From positions 48,035-112,034 of the forward strand of contig JBJHDF010000012.1 of NCBI GenBank assembly GCA_050486405.1: a stretch of 64,000 nt of DNA, written 5' to 3'. The notes under the pieces were generated by a model. The model worked only from the letters and a program-made list of their open reading frames with translations, had not been told where the DNA came from and made no database searches. A program made the position numbers and the translations under genes. Positions within the stretch are counted from its first letter, which is position 1. Each line of letters begins with the position of its first letter. Of the stretch, positions 35,894 through 43,784 are shown piece after piece. The DNA is from JBJHDF01 sp050486405 (lineage in GTDB: Bacteria; Pseudomonadota; Gammaproteobacteria; Pseudomonadales; Cellvibrionaceae).

Positions 35894-36473
35894 ATCCCGG
35901 CGGCCCGCCACCGACGCCCACATTGACGCCGTCAATGAGGCCTTTGCCCTGTTTCGCATCAACTACCACAACCAGTACTACAAGGCCTACAGCGACACCC
36001 AGGTGCTCAACCAGATCAAGAAGCTGTGGCTGGACAGCCTGACCCGTTTTGAGCCGGAAAGCATCCGCCAGGGCGCCCGCCGGGTGATCGAGAGCAGTGA
36101 ATACCTGCCCACGCTGAACCGCATGATTCGCGCCTGCCAGGGTGAACCGGAAGAGTATGGCCTGCCCGACGCCCACACCGCCTATATCGAAGCCTGCCGC
36201 GCCCCCAGCCCCAAAGCCGCCCATCACTGGAGTCATCCGGCCGTCTACCACGCCGGCCTGGCCAGCGACTGGTTCTTTCTGGCCAGCAACCCGGAGAAAG
36301 TCGCCTTCCCGGTGTTCGAGCGCCACTACCGGCGCCTGTGCGAACAGGTGTTGGCCGGAGACGAACTTTCAGCACCGGACGCTCCGGCTCTGCCCGAACA
36401 TGCGGAAACACCGCTGAGCAGAAAGGAAAACAAGAAGCGCCTGGATGCCCTGCGCCGGGAGCTGGATCTGTAG
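35805..36473 (+). CDS. Lambda replication protein P-like helicase-loader candidate
   Basis: A 222-aa protein resembling the phage lambda P family: an Ala/Ser-rich disordered N-terminus, then VNEAFALFRINYHNQYYKAY, KLWLDSL and the YLPTLNRMIRACQ segment, ending in a basic helix. Lambda P delivers DnaB helicase to the origin; domesticated P-like genes have been proposed as chromosomal helicase loaders (DopE) in some gammaproteobacteria. Placement directly after the DnaT-like gene supports a joint role. The ATG at 35805 overlaps the upstream gene deeply; a later start is possible. Confidence 0.7.
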   Translation: MQDGKKLIEQAAQEIAASSTTSPTAAGPAESRRPATDAHIDAVNEAFALFRINYHNQYYKAYSDTQVLNQIKKLWLDSLTRFEPESIRQGARRVIESSEYLPTLNRMIRACQGEPEEYGLPDAHTAYIEACRAPSPKAAHHWSHPAVYHAGLASDWFFLASNPEKVAFPVFERHYRRLCEQVLAGDELSAPDAPALPEHAETPLSRKENKKRLDALRRELDL

Positions 36474-36474
36474 T

Positions 36475-37257
36475 ATGCCGCGCAGCACCTCCCACTGGAT
36501 ACCGGCCCTGGCGCTGGTGGGCTACGCGCTGGGTTGTCTGGTCCTGGCCCTGTGGCTGGCGCACCACCCCCTGGAAGAGCACCCCATTCCTGTCGGCAAC
36601 ACACCTCTGCCAGACCTGAATGCCATCACGCACATTCCCGAGCGCAAGGCAGCGTTCATTGACCTGCTGATGCCCATGATCGAAGCGCGCAATCAATCGC
36701 TGCTGTCCCAGCGCCAGGAACTGCTGGCCATGGCGGACAAGTTGCAACGCAACCGATCCCTGAGCCGACGCGAACGGGCGCGGCTGAAGGAACTGCGGCA
36801 ACGCTATCATGTGGACGAAGAGCGCTATCTGGAAATGGGGGACGCCCTGGAGGAACTGCTGCGCCGTATCGACGTGATTCCACCGTCTCTGGTGCTGGCA
36901 CAGGCAGCGGCGGAGTCCGGCTGGGGCACATCACGCTTTGCCCGGGAGGGAAACAACCTGTTCGGTCAGTGGTGCTACAGCGAAGGCTGCGGCATGATTC
37001 CGGCGCGCCGACCGACCGGCAACCGCCACGAAGTGCAGCGCTTCGACAATGTGGAGGCGGCCGTAATCGCCTACTATCGCAACCTCAACACCCACCGGGC
37101 CTATCGGGACTTTCGCGAACAACGCGCCCGGATGCGCCGCGACGACCAACCGCTGTCCGGCCATGAACTGGCGGGCCAGTTGCGCCACTACTCCAGCCGG
37201 GGGCAGGATTATATCGACGAGCTGCGGGAGTTGATTCGCTTCAACGGGTGGGAGTAG
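36475..37257 (+). CDS. Bax-type glucosaminidase domain protein
   Basis: A 260-aa membrane-anchored or exported protein: hydrophobic N-terminal segment (about 7-23), a charged coiled region, then a glucosaminidase/Bax domain with AAAESGWGTSRFAREGNNLFGQW (split here only in reading; the catalytic Glu follows AAA). It should cut peptidoglycan glycan strands. It follows the lambda-P-like gene by 1 bp. Its last 30 codons and the DNA beyond are duplicated downstream of the second toxin-antitoxin pair. Confidence 0.88.
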   Translation: MPRSTSHWIPALALVGYALGCLVLALWLAHHPLEEHPIPVGNTPLPDLNAITHIPERKAAFIDLLMPMIEARNQSLLSQRQELLAMADKLQRNRSLSRRERARLKELRQRYHVDEERYLEMGDALEELLRRIDVIPPSLVLAQAAAESGWGTSRFAREGNNLFGQWCYSEGCGMIPARRPTGNRHEVQRFDNVEAAVIAYYRNLNTHRAYRDFREQRARMRRDDQPLSGHELAGQLRHYSSRGQDYIDELRELIRFNGWE

Positions 37258-37318
37258 GAAAGCCCGTGTCTATGGGTTGAGCGACGCTGGATTGGGCGAA
37301 ATCGGATTATCTGCTACA
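37154..37318 (+). repeat. Direct repeat, left copy (bax 3' end and downstream DNA)
   Basis: The bax 3' end and about 60 bp beyond recur 789 bp downstream without an indel through the coding part. Similarity fades near 37285 and returns at the GGATTATCTG block (37305-37314). The two copies bracket the second MNT/HEPN pair. Confidence 0.85.
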
Positions 37319-37353
37319 CTTCCTGGTCTTCATACTGCCGGAGCCTTCCCGCC

Positions 37354-37653
37354 ATGCGCCTGACGCCGCAGCAACGGCAACTAATTCATGACACCGCAGA
37401 ACAGATGTTCGGTGCCGGGACGCGCGTACTCCTGTTTGGCTCCCGCGTGGATGACAGTCAAAAAGGTGGCGATATCGATCTGCTTCTGGAGGTGGACCAG
37501 CCCCTCGAAAACCGCCCCGCTGCCGCCGCCCGTTTCGCCGGAAAACTTGAACGTGTCCTCGGCCAGCGCCGCATCGACGTACTGATTATCGACCCGAACA
37601 CCGCCTTGCAAACCATTCATAATGTCGCGCGGGAAACAGGAGTGGCCCTGTGA
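37354..37653 (+). CDS. MNT-domain nucleotidyltransferase, second MntA-type antitoxin
   Basis: A 99-aa protein with GSRVDDSQKGGDIDLLLE, the same GSx9DxD site as the copy at 29.4 kb, and an identical MRLT start. It is likely to AMPylate and silence the adjacent HEPN toxin. Its stop overlaps the HEPN start (GTGA). The pair lies between two copies of the bax 3' end, which marks it as an insertion. Confidence 0.85.
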   Translation: MRLTPQQRQLIHDTAEQMFGAGTRVLLFGSRVDDSQKGGDIDLLLEVDQPLENRPAAAARFAGKLERVLGQRRIDVLIIDPNTALQTIHNVARETGVAL

Positions 37654-37967
37654 AAGCCAAGGCCTCGGAGCGGTTACAATTTCTGTTGGAAGTCACGGAA
37701 CGGGAGCGGCGTCATCTGCTGGAAACCCCAGCCAGCGCACTCGATAACCTCAATCGCATGGAGAAGCTCGGCCTGGTTCCTTCCGTGGACGACTGGATGG
37801 AAGCGCGTAACCTCCGCAACCGCTTGATCCATGAATACCAGCATGAACCGAGCGAGTTTGCCGCCGCGCTCAACCGCGCCAGCGAGCTCGTTGAGTTGTT
37901 GGCGGAAACCAGTGAACGAATCAGCCAGTACACAGGCTCTCATTTTCGGCTACGAACTGGCGGGTGA
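37650..37967 (+). CDS. HEPN-domain protein, second HepT-type toxin candidate
   Basis: A 105-aa helical protein with RNRLIHEY, the RX4HxY motif of HepT ribonucleases. It is close to the minimal family size, unlike the 186-aa HEPN protein at 29.7 kb. GTG start overlaps the MNT stop. Its last residues (about RLRTGG) are encoded by the duplicated bax DNA read in another frame, so insertion has set the present C-terminus. Confidence 0.82.
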   Translation: MKAKASERLQFLLEVTERERRHLLETPASALDNLNRMEKLGLVPSVDDWMEARNLRNRLIHEYQHEPSEFAAALNRASELVELLAETSERISQYTGSHFRLRTGG

Positions 37968-38122
37968 ACTGTGCCACTACTCCAGCCCGGGGCGGGGCTA
38001 TATCGGCGAGTTGCGGGAGGTGATTCGTTTTAACGGGTGGGACAAGGAAAGCTCCTGTCTATGAGTTTAGCGGCACCGGAATGAACGGTGAAAGATTGAG
38101 AGAGACTGGATTATCTGTTAGC
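37943..38122 (+). pseudogene. Duplicated bax 3' end (right direct repeat)
   Basis: In the bax frame this reads YELAGELCHYSSPG, then YIGELREVIRFNGWD, a diverged copy of the last 30 residues of Bax, with the bax stop lost and the frame ending at 38064. DNA identity continues past the stop, and the GGATTATCTG block recurs at 38107-38116. The divergence suggests an old event or an imported replacement end. Confidence 0.85.
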
Positions 38123-38150
38123 GTGAGAACTTACAGAAGAGGGATTTTAC

Positions 38151-39824
38151 ATGATAAGAATACTTAGCCTTTCTACTGTGCTTCTTTGGTTTTTTGTATC
38201 GGCGCCTGGATACGCCAATCCCGATGAAACGACAACGCAAGATGCCGCCCCAACGCCAGAAGAAATGTGGAACCAGGCAATAAGGCATTACGAAAGTAAG
38301 CAATACACCCACGCGATAGAGCTTCTGGAACATCTCGCCAATCAGGGCCATGCTGCAGCCCAGAACAGTCTGGGGCGGATGTACGCCGACGGACAAGGAG
38401 TTGGACAGGACTTCACCCATGCGGCACAACTCTTTGAACGGGCCGCCAATCAAGGCCTTGACCAAGCTCAATATAATCTGGGATTGATGTACTATAGTGG
38501 TCTAGCCGTTCAGAAAAGCTACACCCGTGCGGCGCAACTTTATGAACAGGCAGCTAACCAGGGCTTTTACCAAGCCCAATATTATCTTGGCATTATGTAT
38601 CTCAACGGTCGAGGGGTTCAGCAAGACTTCACCAGTGCGGCACAACTCTTTGAACAGGCCGCCAATCAAAGTTATGCTTCAGCCCAGTATCATTTGGGCT
38701 TGATGTATCTCTACGAGCTAGGGGTTCAGAAAGACGACAATCGTGCAGTACAACTCCTAGAACAGGCCGCCAACCAGAGTCATGCTTTAGCCCAATATAG
38801 TTTGGGAGTAATGCATTTCAACGGGCAAGGAGTTCCGCAAAGCTACACCCGCGCAGCGCAGCTCTATGAAAAAGCTGCCAATCAAGGCCTTGGTTTGGCC
38901 CAATATAGTTTGGGGCTTATGTATCACTACGGGAAAGGAGTTCAGCAAGATTATACCCGTGCGGCGCAGCTCTATGAACAGGCTGCCAATCAAGGTCTTG
39001 CCCGAGCCCAACATGGGCTTGGCTTAATGTATTACAACGGACAAGGAGTGCAACAAAGCCACACCCACGCGGCGCGACTTTATGAACGGGCAGCTAACCA
39101 GGGCCTTGCCCAAGCCCAATACGATCTTGGCGTTATGTATCTCAACGGCCGAGGGACTCAGCAAGACTACACCAGTGCGGCACAACTCTTTGAACAGGCC
39201 GCTAATCAAAGTCATGCTTTAGCCCAGCATAGTTTGGGCGCGATGTATTTCATCGGACGAGGGGTTCAGAAAGATTACACCCGTGCGGCGCAACTCTTTG
39301 AGCGAGCCGCCAATCAGGGTAGTGCTTCAGCCCAATATTATCTGGGGGTGATGTATGGCAACGGGAAAGGAGTTCAGCAAAGCTATGCCCGCGCGGTGCA
39401 GCTCTATGAACAGGCCGCCAATCAGGGTCTTGACCGCGCCCAATATGATCTTGGCACAATGTATTACAGCGGGAGATACGTTCAGCAAGACTACACCCGG
39501 GCAGCGCAACTCTTTGAACAAGCCGCATATCAAAATCTTGCCCTAGCCCAATACGATCTGGGTGTGATGTATTTCAACGGACGTGGAGTTCCGCAAAACC
39601 ATTCACGTGCAGTGCAGCTCTATGAACAGGCCGCCAATCAAGGTCATGCTTTAGCTCAATATAATCTTGGTGTGATGTATATCAATGGACAAGGGGTAAA
39701 AAAGGACCTCAACGAAGCTAAAGCATGGCTTGAGAAGGCTTGCGATAGTGGTTCACAGCAAGGCTGTCAATTACAATCGCGACTACAAGTAGAGGAACTC
39801 ATAGAGCGAGCTCTTAGACATTAA
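38151..39824 (+). CDS. Exported Sel1-repeat protein
   Basis: A 557-aa protein with a signal peptide (cleavage likely after PGYA, about residue 23), a leading TPR-like helix pair, then 13 Sel1 repeats of 36 residues built on A-Q-x-x-LGxMYxxGxGV and AAQLFEQAANQG, and a short C-terminal Cys-containing cap. Such solenoids bind proteins in the periplasm or at the surface; partner unknown. AGAGGG lies 7 bp before the ATG. GC is visibly lower than in the housekeeping genes, and it begins 28 bp after the duplicated bax end, fitting an accessory segment. Confidence 0.9.
   Translation: MIRILSLSTVLLWFFVSAPGYANPDETTTQDAAPTPEEMWNQAIRHYESKQYTHAIELLEHLANQGHAAAQNSLGRMYADGQGVGQDFTHAAQLFERAANQGLDQAQYNLGLMYYSGLAVQKSYTRAAQLYEQAANQGFYQAQYYLGIMYLNGRGVQQDFTSAAQLFEQAANQSYASAQYHLGLMYLYELGVQKDDNRAVQLLEQAANQSHALAQYSLGVMHFNGQGVPQSYTRAAQLYEKAANQGLGLAQYSLGLMYHYGKGVQQDYTRAAQLYEQAANQGLARAQHGLGLMYYNGQGVQQSHTHAARLYERAANQGLAQAQYDLGVMYLNGRGTQQDYTSAAQLFEQAANQSHALAQHSLGAMYFIGRGVQKDYTRAAQLFERAANQGSASAQYYLGVMYGNGKGVQQSYARAVQLYEQAANQGLDRAQYDLGTMYYSGRYVQQDYTRAAQLFEQAAYQNLALAQYDLGVMYFNGRGVPQNHSRAVQLYEQAANQGHALAQYNLGVMYINGQGVKKDLNEAKAWLEKACDSGSQQGCQLQSRLQVEELIERALRH
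38328..39735 (+). repeat. Tandem 108-bp repeats encoding the Sel1 array
   Basis: Thirteen coding units of 108 bp with high mutual similarity, for example repeated TATGAACAGGC and AATCAAGG blocks. Such arrays expand or contract by recombination. Confidence 0.8.
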
Positions 39825-39912
39825 GTGCCGCAGGAGAAGCCGGCGACATATCAAGCGGTACGAGTCCGCCATGAGGGTTATTGCCTGTCCGTCTTTGACC
39901 AGTCGGACACGA

Positions 39913-40407
39913 TCACTCGCAATCCCCCAACAGATCACGCCGCACAAACTCCGGTTCCCGATCCGTCGCATCAATCGCAACCAGGCAGTAGGGATAGCTA
40001 TACGCATCGCCTACAATGCAGGGAGAGGTAAGCCCGTATTCGATTCTGAGCATGGCATCATCACCCGCGATCCGCTCAACGATCAACTCCGGTCCGTAGT
40101 TATGTATTATTCCGGGCGAGAGGGCCACCACATGTTGTTGGTTGAAATCAATTTCTGGAATCTCGTCCTGCGAGTTGGGCTTCATCGACAGATAAACATC
40201 CACAAAATGATGAGCGTCGTCCACCACTTCTTCCCATACCCCGTCACCGATATCGGATGAAGGCGGGTGCCTCAACCTTATCTGGCAGTCAATGACCGTG
40301 AAGGATTCTTCGATAAGCCCATCTGCGCTGGAGTCACTATCTGACCCGCCGCAGGCGATCAACATGCCGCAACCCGTCAGACAGACTGCCATAACTGAAC
40401 GTTTCAT
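39913..40407 (-). CDS. Hypothetical lipoprotein
   Basis: A 164-aa protein with a lipoprotein signal (TGCGMLIACGG; lipid-attached Cys about residue 19) and a serine/aspartate spacer. The body is beta-rich with no family I recognise. GGAGG lies 5 bp before the ATG at 40407. It is convergent with the Sel1 gene across 88 bp and lies downstream of the hydrolase fusion on the same strand. Confidence 0.7.
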   Translation of the reverse strand: MKRSVMAVCLTGCGMLIACGGSDSDSSADGLIEESFTVIDCQIRLRHPPSSDIGDGVWEEVVDDAHHFVDVYLSMKPNSQDEIPEIDFNQQHVVALSPGIIHNYGPELIVERIAGDDAMLRIEYGLTSPCIVGDAYSYPYCLVAIDATDREPEFVRRDLLGDCE

Positions 40408-40478
40408 ACTTGCCTCCATCCCCAAATCCGAATACCGGCGTCAGACCGACTCTATCATGGATTACCATTCGCGTCAGA

Positions 40479-42590
40479 TCACCTCGTCAGCGGCATGATC
40501 TGTTCCATAAGCAACTTGTACTGAACGTCAACCAGTTCCTGATTGGTGTCATGGCCTGCGTTTTCCACCAGAACAAACGACTTTTGCGGCGCCTTGAGGC
40601 TGTCATAGTAGCGCTGTGTCACCCCGGGAGTTATCAGCAAGTCATGTTCGCCGTGAACGAAAAACATCGGCACGGCGAATTCTGTACCCAACCGGGGCAG
40701 GTCAACCGTTGACAAGATACCGTCGCCCCGGAGGCCCACAAAGGCCAGAAATGAAAACTCCTCGCCGGCCTCGTAATCAGCCAGGGCCGTGGGTGTTGCG
40801 TACTCAGCGGCAGGCGTCCACCAATGTTCCGGCGGCGGCGTGGCAACTTTCGACTCGTACTGGCGGACCACGCGACGTACTTTGCCGAAGCTGCGCGGAT
40901 TCTCCCACGGTGGCTCGCCTACCTCTTCCAGCACAGTCAGAGCGGCAACGTCGTTTGCGGCATGTGCCAGATCAAGTAATTTGAAGTAACTCCTGATCTC
41001 GTTCTCCGGGTGGCTCACCACTTGAGACACGCCCAAATAGGCGTGAAACAAATCGGGGCGGGCGCTGGCCATATGAACACCCAGGACAGAACCCCACGAA
41101 CTGCCGGTCAGAATAACCTTATCCTTCCCAAAACGATCGACGAGATAGGCAGCCAGCTCAATGCCATCGCTGCTCATTTGCGCAATGGTGATGGGTTCAC
41201 CGGGCTCCTGCGGGTTGCGACCATAGGTCATACCGGAACCGCGCTGGTCCCACTGCACCAATGTAAAATCCCTGACCCAAGCGCCGTACAGTTCATCAGA
41301 GTAGGGGCTTAAAGGGTTTCCGGGGCCGCCATGGAGAAACAGAATGATCGGGTTGGCGCAACTGTCGCCTTTTACTGTCACCCACTGTTCGATACCGCCA
41401 ATCGACACAAAGCCCTTCTCATCGATTGCCTGTGAAGGAGACTCACATGCCGTCGGCGGCACCGTCAACGCCTCCAGTATGAAGTCGTTCAGCACAGTAT
41501 CCGGAAGCCGCCCCTCGTCAGGTTGGTTGTAACGACCTGCTATAATGACAACAACCAGATCAAGGGCGGGAATGATGAACAGGCGCTGTCCGCCATTGCC
41601 GAAGGCAGCAATCATGCGTTCGCCGCCGGGCAGAGCCGTCAGCCACCATTGATAACCGTAGTCCATTCCCTCGCCGATTTTCGCATGAGGATAAAAGGCC
41701 GTCTCCAGCCAGTCTTCCGAGACGACGCGCGTTCCATGCCACTCCCCCCGGTTCAGCAACATCTGGCCAATCCTGGCGAGATCGCGCGGGCGCATGCGAA
41801 GACCCGAGGCCGCTGCCGCCTCCCCGTCTGCGCCCTCGACCCATTCGACGTCTTCAATACCGAGCGGAGCGAACAGTCTCTCGCGGGCATAAGGCAAAAG
41901 CGGCTGGCGGGAACCTGCAGAGATCAGCCCCCCAAGCAGCGCCGTGGCACCACCGCTGTACACCCAGCGTTCGCCGGGCTCGTCCTGCATCGGCTGGCCC
42001 AGGATGTAAGCGTAGCGGTCCGGCGCAAACTCCATGGCAATCTCGCTATTGCGTGGATCGGTGTAGGGAAGGTTCTCGTTCCAATTGAGGCCGAGCGTCA
42101 TCGTGAGGGCATGGTGAATCGTCATGGTCTGCTTGAGCCCGGCGTCAACAAGGCCCTGATATCGCGAAAACTGCTCCAGAAGCGGCGCTTCCACGGGGGG
42201 AACGAGGCCTTCATCAAGAGCTATTCCGTACAACAGGCCGACGATGCTCTTGGACACCGAGCGCAGGTCGTGGCGCCTGTCGGCGGCGTGTTCCACCATG
42301 CCGAGAGGCTGCCCCCAGCGTTCGTCCTCGCCCGCATAATATCGCTCCAGGCGTAGCCGGCCGTGGCGAACGATGACGACACCATGCAGGCCGTCAAGAG
42401 CACCTTCCTCGAAGGCCGCATCGAGCCGGTCGACAAACGCAGCGTCGAATCCGGCCTCAGCAAGTGTGCCGGTTTCCCAGTCATTACTTTTCGGGGCCTC
42501 AGCCCCGGCTTTCGCATCTACCGCTATCAACCACGCAAGAGCAAGGGTTCCGAGCAGCATGGGCACGGTTTGTTTTTGTAACACAGTCAT
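40479..42590 (-). CDS. Fusion: beta-lactamase-like serine hydrolase plus alpha/beta hydrolase (proline iminopeptidase-like)
   Basis: A 703-aa exported protein (signal peptide to about ADAKAGA-type site near residue 29). Residues about 45-390 form a class C beta-lactamase/esterase domain with SVSKSIVG (SxxK), YSGG at the YxN position and GNGGQRLF. Residues about 410-700 form an alpha/beta hydrolase with HGGPGNP, nucleophile elbow GSSWGS, late Asp in HGEHD and His in NAGHD, as in prolyl aminopeptidases. Both active sites look complete. GGAGG lies 7 bp before the ATG; the open frame upstream overlaps the divergent regulator and is not used. A peptide or ester substrate is likely. Confidence 0.85.
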   Translation of the reverse strand: MTVLQKQTVPMLLGTLALAWLIAVDAKAGAEAPKSNDWETGTLAEAGFDAAFVDRLDAAFEEGALDGLHGVVIVRHGRLRLERYYAGEDERWGQPLGMVEHAADRRHDLRSVSKSIVGLLYGIALDEGLVPPVEAPLLEQFSRYQGLVDAGLKQTMTIHHALTMTLGLNWNENLPYTDPRNSEIAMEFAPDRYAYILGQPMQDEPGERWVYSGGATALLGGLISAGSRQPLLPYARERLFAPLGIEDVEWVEGADGEAAAASGLRMRPRDLARIGQMLLNRGEWHGTRVVSEDWLETAFYPHAKIGEGMDYGYQWWLTALPGGERMIAAFGNGGQRLFIIPALDLVVVIIAGRYNQPDEGRLPDTVLNDFILEALTVPPTACESPSQAIDEKGFVSIGGIEQWVTVKGDSCANPIILFLHGGPGNPLSPYSDELYGAWVRDFTLVQWDQRGSGMTYGRNPQEPGEPITIAQMSSDGIELAAYLVDRFGKDKVILTGSSWGSVLGVHMASARPDLFHAYLGVSQVVSHPENEIRSYFKLLDLAHAANDVAALTVLEEVGEPPWENPRSFGKVRRVVRQYESKVATPPPEHWWTPAAEYATPTALADYEAGEEFSFLAFVGLRGDGILSTVDLPRLGTEFAVPMFFVHGEHDLLITPGVTQRYYDSLKAPQKSFVLVENAGHDTNQELVDVQYKLLMEQIMPLTR

Positions 42591-42677
42591 GGATAATCCT
42601 CCGTCGAGACACGAGATGACATGGATTATTGCGGGCGCAGTATGCACCCGGCGACCTGAAACGCGATCGAGGACCCG

Positions 42678-43784
42678 GTGACCGAGCAGATAGTGGTGAT
42701 TTACAGCGTCAGCGTCGTGCTTTGCCTGCTGCTGGCCGGGCACTGGCTGTTGGTGCGAGCGCCGCGACCGCTGGCGGCCCGGGTACTGGCTGTCAATTAC
42801 CTGCTGCACGCCTGCCAAAGCGGCCTGGCCGTGATGGCGATTGGCTACGCCTGGGTGCCGGCGCAAATGCTGAGAGCCAACCTGGCCATGCTGTTGGGAC
42901 CGGCGCTATACAGCTACTACCTGACGCTCGCCCGCGGCAGGCCGATACCCAGCCCCTGGCACCTCCTGCACCTGCTTCCCGTGGTCGCGGCCGGTCTCCT
43001 GATCGCCTCGGGCTCTCCGTGGCGGACCGCCATAGACTGGATGATCATGGCCAGCTTTTTCGTCTACCTGACACTGATCGCCTACCCGCTGTTTTCACCA
43101 CAACTGGCTCACCTGGGCTCCCATCAGGCCCAGGCGCGGCTCTGGCTGGGCATTCTGGCGGGTTTGCTGTTAGTGGGACTGGGTGTGGAAGCCGGGGTTT
43201 ACCTGGAGTTCACCCGGGGCACACCCGTGCAGCAATCATGGAGTCTGGTCGCAGGGGCTGCTCTGTTTGCCCTGTTCAACGGCGTTACCGTGTTGTTGGC
43301 ACTCTGGCGCTCACCCTTGCTGGAATGGATGCACCACCTGGGTAGGGAATCACTCAACCGGCGGCCACCACTGAGTGACCAACAGGCCCGAGCGATTTTT
43401 GAACGCTGGGAGGACTGTGTCCGGCAGCAGTCGCTGCACAAACAGGAAGGCGGCATTACCCTGAACAGCGCCGCGCGTAAACTGGGCATTCCCGCCCGAC
43501 AACTGTCGGAGTCCATCAATCGCGTCCACGGCACCGGTTTTTCCCAGTACCTGAACGCCTACCGGGTGCAACAGGCCCAACGGCTCATGGCCAGCCAGCC
43601 ACATCTCACTCTCACCGAGCTGATGTCGCAGGCGGGCTTCGAAAGCAAATCCCACTTCAACAAGGAATTCAAACGCCTGACCCAAATGAGTCCCAGTGCC
43701 TACCGGGAAAGTGTGGCTCTCTCCGATCCCGAGCGGGAAGAGAACATCAGTTCTCGTGCAGCCACTGCCCGTCCTCTCCGGTGA
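42678..43784 (+). CDS. AraC-family regulator with membrane-spanning N-terminal domain
   Basis: A 368-aa protein: about six or seven hydrophobic segments over residues 5-220, then an AraC/XylS DNA-binding domain (about 255-350) with SAARKLGIPARQLSESIN and LTELMSQAGFESKSHFNKEFK. Related membrane-sensor AraC proteins respond to envelope signals. GTG start with GAGG upstream. It is divergent from the hydrolase fusion across 87 bp, so control of that gene is the natural guess. Its 3' end overlaps the deacetylase gene by 38 bp. Confidence 0.85.
   Translation: MTEQIVVIYSVSVVLCLLLAGHWLLVRAPRPLAARVLAVNYLLHACQSGLAVMAIGYAWVPAQMLRANLAMLLGPALYSYYLTLARGRPIPSPWHLLHLLPVVAAGLLIASGSPWRTAIDWMIMASFFVYLTLIAYPLFSPQLAHLGSHQAQARLWLGILAGLLLVGLGVEAGVYLEFTRGTPVQQSWSLVAGAALFALFNGVTVLLALWRSPLLEWMHHLGRESLNRRPPLSDQQARAIFERWEDCVRQQSLHKQEGGITLNSAARKLGIPARQLSESINRVHGTGFSQYLNAYRVQQAQRLMASQPHLTLTELMSQAGFESKSHFNKEFKRLTQMSPSAYRESVALSDPEREENISSRAATARPLR

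Noticed and set aside
38328..39735. CRISPR-like array
   Set aside because: The regular spacing is the 108-bp coding repeat of a Sel1 protein; there are no unique spacers and no cas genes.
42591..42866. N-terminal extension of the hydrolase fusion
   Set aside because: The frame stays open but overlaps the divergent regulator; the signal peptide and GGAGG place the start at 42590.
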